Below, piece after piece: positions 17,048-22,462 of a stretch of 34,133 nt of DNA. The notes below the pieces were generated by a model. That model saw only the letters and a list, made by a program, of their open reading frames with translations, was not told where the DNA came from and searched no databases. The stretch's first letter is position 1; each line of letters begins with the position of its first letter. The position numbers and the translations under genes were made by a program. Source of the DNA: a virus; the IMG/VR virus record IMGVR_UViG_3300025168_000309, positions 1 through 34,133 of that record. One strand, written 5' to 3'.

Positions 17048-17050
17048 GCT

Positions 17051-17758
17051 ATGCCTAATATATATTGGTCGAAAAATGCAATTGCTTCAATTGGTCCCTC
17101 TGGACAGAGTAGTTATTCAGGTGCTAGAGAAGCAGCAGAAGATAGCTCTAATACTACTAATACAACAAGTACTAATGCCATAGTTTCTGGTTTTATTAGA
17201 ACTTCATCTAGAGGTGGTGCGGCTTTTGGTTTTAGAAGATCATATTGGGGATTTGATTTTACAGGATATACTGAGGGAACAATATCAAATTTAAAATTTA
17301 ATTTCAAACCCTCAACTGGTTCAACTGGAACTTTAAGTAATAGATTAGCACAATTTAATGGATTTGGAACAGAAGTTGGTAGTAATTATAGTACTGGTGA
17401 TTGGTGGGATAGTATTGAAAACCCTTTAGTACCTTATAGTAATGCTTTTAATTCACCAGATAGTACTACTGTTCAAGCTATTACTTTAAATTCTACAGCA
17501 ATAACCGATGCTGGGACTGATGGATTTTTAAAATTAGTTTTAATGAACACTGGAGATTATAATGGTATAGCTGTAGGAGTTGATCAAAGTAATATAACAA
17601 ATTGGAATGTAGGAAATAATTCAACAGGTAACATTTATTTATCATTTGATTATGAAGCACCAGGTTATGGTAATAAAGTTAACTCTATTTTACCAGCTAA
17701 CGTTTCTCAGATAAATGGAATTTCAAACTCTAATATATCACAAGTAATAGGAGTATAA
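17051..17758 (+). CDS. Probable fibre tip / adhesin with DNRLRE-like beta domain
   Basis: A 235-aa protein beginning 4 nt after the methyltransferase. Residues about 50-200 read as one beta-sandwich domain: RRSYWGFDFTGYTEGTISNLKFNF is similar in form to the 'R..l.FDls.ip.gatI..A.L.f' opening of DNRLRE/carbohydrate-binding-like domains. The C-terminus is a short repeat (NKVNSILPANVSQINGISNSNISQVIGV region) of the kind seen at the ends of flavobacterial phage fibre proteins. No signal peptide. I infer a receptor-binding or fibre-associated role from fold hints and from its place at the end of the fibre operon. The family is not established. Confidence 0.75.
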   Translation: MPNIYWSKNAIASIGPSGQSSYSGAREAAEDSSNTTNTTSTNAIVSGFIRTSSRGGAAFGFRRSYWGFDFTGYTEGTISNLKFNFKPSTGSTGTLSNRLAQFNGFGTEVGSNYSTGDWWDSIENPLVPYSNAFNSPDSTTVQAITLNSTAITDAGTDGFLKLVLMNTGDYNGIAVGVDQSNITNWNVGNNSTGNIYLSFDYEAPGYGNKVNSILPANVSQINGISNSNISQVIGV

Positions 17759-17792
17759 AAATAAAAAAATAATACATTATTAGAGTTTTTCT

Positions 17793-17808
17793 GATATGTA
17801 TAACAAAA
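17793..17808 (+). promoter_or_regulatory. Putative late promoter, copy 3
   Basis: GATATGTATAACAAAA, ending 4 nt before the ATG at 17813, the same spacing as copy 1. It starts the sheath unit. Confidence 0.62.
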
Positions 17809-17812
17809 TATA

Positions 17813-18070
17813 ATGATTAACAAAGGAAAAGTTTTAGATAAAGAAGAAATTAGTAAAATTCAAGAATTAAAAGATAGACTAAAGAAGATTACCGAAATTT
17901 CAGGAGTTGTAGAAATACAGAATTACAATATTCAAATAAAAAAAGAACAATTAAAATTGAGTTTACAAGGTTTACAACAAGAAGAAGCTACTTTAGCTAA
18001 AGAGCTAGAAGAAAAATATGGTCCTGGTACCATTTCTTTAGAAACCGGTGAATTTTTACCAAGTAAATAA
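17813..18070 (+). CDS. Small coiled-coil protein of unknown function
   Basis: 85 aa. Residues 10-70 are strongly helical with heptad-like spacing (IQELKDRLKKITEISGV, IKKEQLKLSLQGLQQEEATLAKELEEKYG), ending in a short turn-rich tail (YGPGTISLETGEFLP). I do not recognise it by name. It sits between the fibre operon and the tail sheath with its own late-type promoter, so it is probably a late protein such as a tail or scaffold accessory. Length, codon use and promoter support a real gene. Confidence 0.8.
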   Translation: MINKGKVLDKEEISKIQELKDRLKKITEISGVVEIQNYNIQIKKEQLKLSLQGLQQEEATLAKELEEKYGPGTISLETGEFLPSK

Positions 18071-18086
18071 AATTTTGAAAAAATTT

Positions 18087-18103
18087 AGTATATTTATCAT
18101 AAA
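18087..18103 (+). promoter_or_regulatory. Putative late promoter, copy 4
   Basis: AGTATATTTATCATAAA, a variant of the motif (C within the TATAA core), 11 nt before the sheath ATG. Confidence 0.45.
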
Positions 18104-18114
18104 AATAACATAAA

Positions 18115-20757
18115 ATGGCAGAAACATTAATTTCCCCAGGAGTATTAGCAAGAGAAAATGATCAATCTCAAATAACTTCACAACCAGTACAAGCAGGAGC
18201 TTGTATAGTTGGTCCAACGGTTTTAGGTAAGGCAAACATACCTAAAATGGTAACAAGTTACTCAGAGTATTTGGCTAATTTTGGTAGTACGTTTACAAGT
18301 GGTTCAGACACATACACTTACTTTACATCTATATCAGCATATAACTATTTTAACAACGGTGGTACATCATTAATTGTAAGTAGAGTAGTATCTGGTTCAT
18401 TTACTGCTGCAACATCTTCAGCTGTAAGAAACGAAGTTGAATCTGGTATATTACAGGATAGCTTTAACATGAGTGGATCTATTACAGGTGCTACAGGTGG
18501 AACAGCAGGTGTTGTAGTAACAGCTGGAGCTGCAAGTTCACAAACGGGTACAGGTACAGGAGCAACTTTTGATTACACAGTATCACAAGATTTAGGAAAA
18601 TTAATAGCTTCAGATAATGTTTTAGGTGAATTAACAACAAATACAACAGTAGCAGGTGCTGCATCATATACAGACGTAGCAGTAACTTCTAATTTAGTAG
18701 GTACAGGAGCAACTTTTGATGTAACAGTAGCAGGAACAACAGCTCCAGCTATTACAGCAATAACGGTTGACGCAACAAGTGTAGGATCAGGATATGTTGC
18801 TGGTGAAGTATTAACAATAGCAGCAGGTGCTTTAGGAACAGGACAATTAATAAATGCTCAAAATATATTATCAATTTCTAGTGGATTAACTGGTTTTGGT
18901 AACACAACAGGACCATTTACAAAACCACAAAGTTCAACAAGTGGAGCAGGTGCAGGAGCCTCAGTTACAATAACAGGAGATGGTGCTGGAAACGTATCAG
19001 CAATTACAGTTTTAAATATTGGAACTGGTTATGTTGCAGGTAATACTATAACAATTTCAACAGCAGATTTAAATAATGGTGCAATTGGTACAGGAGCTTT
19101 TGCTTCAACACAAGATATAGTAATAACATTAACATCAACACAATTACAAAATTCAAGTGCTTGTGTATTAACATTAGGAGCTGCTTCAGGAGGACAAACA
19201 AGAGGACCAAATGTAGCATTTGGTGTAACATCATTAGTAACAGCAGTAGCCGGAACAGGATATGCAGTTGGTAATGCACTTACATTTACAGGTGCCGCAG
19301 CAGTAGGAACAGGCAATTCAGATTTAGTACTTACACTACAAGATGCAGATTTATTAGATGCAGAAGCTTTTGTATTAGAAACATTAACAGATGGTGTAGT
19401 AATGAATAGTAATGATGCATCAGGATCAAATGGAACATTAACAAATGGTACTACAGATAATGTTAGATGGGAAATACAAGGTAGAAATGAAGCTCAAGGT
19501 ACATTTAGTGTAATAGTTAGACAAGGTAATGATACAGCAACAGCTAAAAGGGTATTAGAAATATTCCCTAACGTATCATTAGATCCTAATCAATCTAACT
19601 ACATATCTAGAATAATAGGAGATATGACAGATACTAGAAGAGGATCAGGTGCTGATTTATATATTCAATCTACAGGATCTTTTGCAAATGCTTCAAGATT
19701 CATAAGAGTAAAACAAGTAAATTATAAAACACCAGATTATTTTGATAATAATGGTGCAGCTAAAGCAGCATTTAAACCTTACCTTCCAGATAACGCAAGT
19801 GGATCATTTGGTGGAGCTGAAGGAAGAATTTTTAATGGAGCATCAGCTAGATATTATGATGAAATTTTAGATACAAATACTCAAGGATTTGCATCTACAG
19901 AAATGGCGGCTTATACAGATGCTTTTAATTTATTAGCAAATAAAGATGATTACAAATACAACATTATAACAGCTCCAGGATTATATTATGCAGCGTCAAT
20001 GATGGCAACTCCATTAAACACGTTAGTACAAAATACTCAAACAAGAGGAGATGCTATAGCAATAATAGATTTAGTTGATTATGAATCATCAGTAACACAA
20101 GTAACAGCACAAGCTGCATCAATAGATAATTCATATGCTGCATCTTATTGGCCATGGGTACAAATAATGGATCCAGATTCAAGACGATTGGTATGGTCGG
20201 TACCATCAGCGATGATTCCGGGTGTATACGCGTATAATGACAAGACAAGTGAAGCTTGGTTCGCTCCCGCTGGTATCAATAGAGGTGGTTTAAGTACGGT
20301 TGTACAAGCAGAAAGAAAATTAACTCAAACTAATAGAGATGATCTATATACAGGAAAAGTTAATCCAATAGCAACATTCCCAGGAAAAGGAGTTGTAGTA
20401 TTTGGACAAAAAACATTACAATCACAAGCATCAGCTTTAGATAGAATAAACGTTAGAAGATTATTAATAGCATTAAAAAATTATATAGTACAAATTGCTG
20501 ATAATTTAGTATTTGAACAAAATACAGCTGCTACAAGAAATAATTTCTTAGCACAAGTAAATCCATATTTAGAATCAGTACAACAAAGACAAGGTTTATT
20601 CGCGTTTAAAGTTGTAATGGATGCTTCAAATAATGGACCGGATGTAGTTGATAGAAACCAAATGGTAGGTGCAATATATGTTCAACCAACAAGAACTGCT
20701 GAATTTATTTATTTAGATTTCAACATTTTACCAACTGGAGCTCAATTTCCATCATAA
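18115..20757 (+). CDS. gp18: Tail sheath protein with large inserted domain, gp18-like
   Basis: An 880-aa contractile sheath subunit. The N-terminus (SPGVLARENDQS, then VGPTVLGKANIPKMVTSYSEY) and the C-terminal half carry standard sheath phrases: PGVYAYNDKTSEAWFAPAGINRGG, RINVRRLLIALKNYI, FEQNTAATRNNF, GAIYVQPTRTAEFIYLDF. T4 gp18 is 659 aa. The extra length is residues about 121-417, a Gly/Thr/Ala-rich insertion with repeats of the form GxGYxxGxxLTI (SGYVAGEVLTI, TGYVAGNTITI, TGYAVGNALTF). In T4 the corresponding protruding part lies on the outside of the sheath, so the insertion probably decorates the tail surface. It contracts to drive the tube through the cell envelope. A late promoter precedes it, and tube follows as in T4. 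Confidence 0.95.
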   Translation: MAETLISPGVLARENDQSQITSQPVQAGACIVGPTVLGKANIPKMVTSYSEYLANFGSTFTSGSDTYTYFTSISAYNYFNNGGTSLIVSRVVSGSFTAATSSAVRNEVESGILQDSFNMSGSITGATGGTAGVVVTAGAASSQTGTGTGATFDYTVSQDLGKLIASDNVLGELTTNTTVAGAASYTDVAVTSNLVGTGATFDVTVAGTTAPAITAITVDATSVGSGYVAGEVLTIAAGALGTGQLINAQNILSISSGLTGFGNTTGPFTKPQSSTSGAGAGASVTITGDGAGNVSAITVLNIGTGYVAGNTITISTADLNNGAIGTGAFASTQDIVITLTSTQLQNSSACVLTLGAASGGQTRGPNVAFGVTSLVTAVAGTGYAVGNALTFTGAAAVGTGNSDLVLTLQDADLLDAEAFVLETLTDGVVMNSNDASGSNGTLTNGTTDNVRWEIQGRNEAQGTFSVIVRQGNDTATAKRVLEIFPNVSLDPNQSNYISRIIGDMTDTRRGSGADLYIQSTGSFANASRFIRVKQVNYKTPDYFDNNGAAKAAFKPYLPDNASGSFGGAEGRIFNGASARYYDEILDTNTQGFASTEMAAYTDAFNLLANKDDYKYNIITAPGLYYAASMMATPLNTLVQNTQTRGDAIAIIDLVDYESSVTQVTAQAASIDNSYAASYWPWVQIMDPDSRRLVWSVPSAMIPGVYAYNDKTSEAWFAPAGINRGGLSTVVQAERKLTQTNRDDLYTGKVNPIATFPGKGVVVFGQKTLQSQASALDRINVRRLLIALKNYIVQIADNLVFEQNTAATRNNFLAQVNPYLESVQQRQGLFAFKVVMDASNNGPDVVDRNQMVGAIYVQPTRTAEFIYLDFNILPTGAQFPS

Positions 20758-20771
20758 GAAGTATAAAACAT

Positions 20772-20787
20772 AATATGTATAATAAAA
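20772..20787 (+). promoter_or_regulatory. Putative late promoter, copy 5
   Basis: AATATGTATAATAAAA, 15 nt before the tube ATG. A separate promoter for the very abundant tube protein fits its stoichiometry. Confidence 0.6.
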
Positions 20788-20802
20788 TAAAACAATAATA
20801 AA

Positions 20803-21291
20803 ATGGCAGTAGTAAATCCAAACGAGATGTTTTTCACAGCTTTTGAACCAAAAGTTGCCAATAGATTTATAATGTATGTAGATGGTATACCATCTTATAT
20901 GATTAAAGAAGTAGGTGAAATCAAAATAGAGCAAGGTGAAATAGTATTAAATCACATTAATACTTATAGAAAAGTAAAAGGAAAAGCTAAATGGTCTGAT
21001 TTATCAATGACATTGTATGATCCAATTACACCATCAGGAGCACAAGCAACTATGGAGTGGGTTAGATTACACCATGAATCAGTTACTGGTAGAGATGGTT
21101 ATAGTGATTTCTATAAAAAAGATGTAACTATTAATGTATTAGGTCCTGTAGGAGACGTAGTTTCTGAATGGATTATAAAAGGTGCATTTATTAAAGATGC
21201 AACATTTAAAGGATTTAATTGGGATACTGAAGCGGAAGCTCAAACTATCGCATTAACTTTAGGAATGGATTACTGCGTGTTAAATTTCTAA
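20803..21291 (+). CDS. gp19: Tail tube protein, gp19-like
   Basis: A 162-aa protein, the usual gp19 length (T4 163 aa). Diagnostic phrases of the T4_gp19 family appear in order: NRFIMYVDGIPSYMIKEV, GEIVLNHINTYRKVKGKAKWSDLSMTLYDPI (written here as adjacent segments), WVRLHHESVTGRDGYSDFYKKD, GPVGDVVSEWIIKGAFI and FNWDTEAEAQTIALTLGMDYC. It stacks as hexamer rings to form the inner tube through which DNA passes. It is preceded by its own late-type promoter and followed by a UUCG-loop terminator, making it a likely monocistronic, highly expressed unit. Confidence 0.96.
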   Translation: MAVVNPNEMFFTAFEPKVANRFIMYVDGIPSYMIKEVGEIKIEQGEIVLNHINTYRKVKGKAKWSDLSMTLYDPITPSGAQATMEWVRLHHESVTGRDGYSDFYKKDVTINVLGPVGDVVSEWIIKGAFIKDATFKGFNWDTEAEAQTIALTLGMDYCVLNF

Positions 21292-21316
21292 AAAGAAATT
21301 ACATACTATTAAGAAT

Positions 21317-21343
21317 AGCTTGGCTTCGGTCAAGCTTTTTTTT
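21317..21343 (+). terminator. Rho-independent terminator with UUCG tetraloop
   Basis: Stem AGCTTGGC/GTCAAGCT (21317-21324 with 21329-21336, one G-T pair) closed by a C(TTCG)G tetraloop and followed by eight T. It separates tube from the chaperone and tape-measure unit, which is needed at lower levels. Confidence 0.93.
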
Positions 21344-21349
21344 ATATTG

Positions 21350-21385
21350 GATATGTATACATGAAATCAAGTTATAACAAATAAA
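21350..21385 (+). promoter_or_regulatory. Putative late promoter(s), copies 6a and 6b
   Basis: Two partial matches stand in tandem after the terminator: GATATGTATACATGAAA (21350-21366) and AGTTATAACAAATAAA (21370-21385). The second ends 4 nt before the ATG at 21390, the spacing seen at copies 1 and 3. Either could be the working promoter. Confidence 0.5.
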
Positions 21386-21389
21386 AGAT

Positions 21390-22139
21390 ATGAGCGAAAC
21401 CAAATTTAAATTCCCAACAGAAATCGTTGATTTACCTTCAAAAGGTTTACTTTACGATAAAGAAAATCCACTATCATCCGGTAAAATTGAAATGAAATAT
21501 ATGACTGCTAAGGAAGAAGATATCCTTACAAATCAATCATACATTTCAAATGGTACTGTATTAGATAGATTATTAAAAGCATTAATAGTTTCTAAAGTAG
21601 ATTATAATGATCTTATAGTAGGTGATAAAAATGCATTATTAATAGCAGCTAGAATACTAGGTTATGGTAATGATTATGTAATTACTTATAAAGGTGAAGA
21701 AGTTAAGATAGATTTATCAATCATTGATAATAAAAAAATAACAAATAAAGACTTTGAATCCGGTAAAAATGAATTTCCTTTTACTTTACCAAAATCAGGA
21801 ACAGTAATTACTTTTAAATTATTGACACATGGTGATGAGATGAAAATTGAAAAAGAAATTAAGGGGTTGAAGAAAATAAACCCTAATGGATCACCTGAAT
21901 TATCAACACGTCTTAAATATATGATTGTGTCAGTAGATGGTTCAAGTGAAAAAAAGGATGTTAGAGAATATGTAGATAATTATTTCTTAGCACAAGACTC
22001 CAGGGCACTAAGAAACTATATAAAAGACTTCCAACCAGATGTTAATTTAAAAGTTCCTGTAGAGACTATCCAGGGTGGCGAAGAGGACATCCAAGTCCCT
22101 ATAGGGCTTACGTTTTTTTGGCCTGACGCAGACTTATAG
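21390..22139 (+). CDS. gp26: gp26 / T4_baseplate-family protein, probable tail assembly chaperone
   Basis: A 249-aa protein with the T4_baseplate (gp26) family start: FPTEIVDLPSKGLLYDKENPLSSGKIEMKYMTAKEEDILTNQS (read in segments), and the typical end GLTFFWPDADL. In T4, gp26 is a hub-assembly factor. Here the gene sits exactly where other tailed phages keep the tape-measure chaperones: after tube and before tape measure. The overlapping +1 frame is open from 22105 to 22428 and carries conserved-looking text before any ATG, so a frameshifted long form of about 345 aa is likely. A run of seven T (22113-22119) and the tta-TAG-a stop context lie in the only 33-nt stretch where the switch can occur. 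Confidence 0.85.
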   Translation: MSETKFKFPTEIVDLPSKGLLYDKENPLSSGKIEMKYMTAKEEDILTNQSYISNGTVLDRLLKALIVSKVDYNDLIVGDKNALLIAARILGYGNDYVITYKGEEVKIDLSIIDNKKITNKDFESGKNEFPFTLPKSGTVITFKLLTHGDEMKIEKEIKGLKKINPNGSPELSTRLKYMIVSVDGSSEKKDVREYVDNYFLAQDSRALRNYIKDFQPDVNLKVPVETIQGGEEDIQVPIGLTFFWPDADL

Positions 22140-22428
22140 AGTAAGTTTATTTTCTATAATTCATGAAATAGTATTTCATGGTAAAGGAGGTTATGATTGG
22201 CATACCGTTTATAATATGCCTATATGGCTTAGGACCTTTACATTTAATAAGATAAAAGATTATTATGAAGAAGAAAATAGACAAGCTAAAAAAGCACAAA
22301 ACCAAAGTGGCAGTGGTAAGTCAATAACAACTGATGGAAAGGTAACATCTCCTGAATTTCTTAAAAACGCACAAACTCCACCACCATCTTCCTCCCCCAA
22401 TTATACTACAAGAGCATCTAGAAAATAG
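22105..22428 (+). CDS. Frameshift extension of the gp26-like gene (T-like chaperone domain)
   Basis: This frame is open from just after a stop at 22102-22104. Read from 22138 it gives RVSLFSIIHEIVFHGKGG, then YDWHTVYNMPIWLRTFTF, NKIKDYYEEENRQAKK and a polar Pro/Ser tail. The first ATG is at 22216, but the meaningful sequence starts about 25 codons earlier. No start codon with a usable ribosome site explains it; the AAAGGAGG at 22183-22190 is 25 nt from that ATG and codes for the KGG of the protein. The simplest reading is a +1 (or -2) shift from the gp26 frame, giving a long form with a charged helical C-terminus that could bind the tape measure. A separate short protein (70 aa from 22216) or a sequencing indel are the alternatives. 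Confidence 0.6.
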   Translation, partial: GLRFFGLTQTYRVSLFSIIHEIVFHGKGGYDWHTVYNMPIWLRTFTFNKIKDYYEEENRQAKKAQNQSGSGKSITTDGKVTSPEFLKNAQTPPPSSSPNYTTRASRK

Positions 22429-22436
22429 ATGCTTTT
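22413..22436 (+). terminator. Hairpin terminator overlapping the stop codon
   Basis: Perfect 8-bp stem AGCATCTA/TAGATGCT (22413-22420 with 22426-22433) with a GAAAA loop and a short T4 tail. The stop codon of the extension frame lies in the right arm. The late promoter at 22438 follows at once, as with the terminators at 88 and 21317. Confidence 0.6.
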
Positions 22437-22437
22437 G

Positions 22438-22453
22438 ATATTTATAATAAAAT
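22438..22453 (+). promoter_or_regulatory. Putative late promoter, copy 7
   Basis: GATATTTATAATAAAA, 9 nt before the tape-measure ATG and directly after a terminator hairpin. Confidence 0.62.
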
Positions 22454-22462
22454 TAGCCTCTA

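Noticed and set aside
17768-17790. AATAAT-AC-ATTATT inverted repeat followed by T5 as a terminator after the fibre operon
   Set aside because: The stem is six A-T pairs with a 2-nt loop, too weak; in DNA this AT-rich such palindromes are expected by chance.
19029-19316. 95-codon minus-strand open frame within the sheath insertion
   Set aside because: It lies wholly inside the low-complexity Gly/Thr/Ala insertion of the sheath gene, and its Val/Ala/Pro-rich translation mirrors that composition. It has no promoter or neighbour on that strand.
22216-22428. A free-standing 70-aa gene starting at ATG 22216
   Set aside because: Meaningful in-frame sequence extends at least 25 codons upstream of the ATG, and the AAAGGAGG at 22183-22190 is too far away to serve it. 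A frameshift extension explains more.
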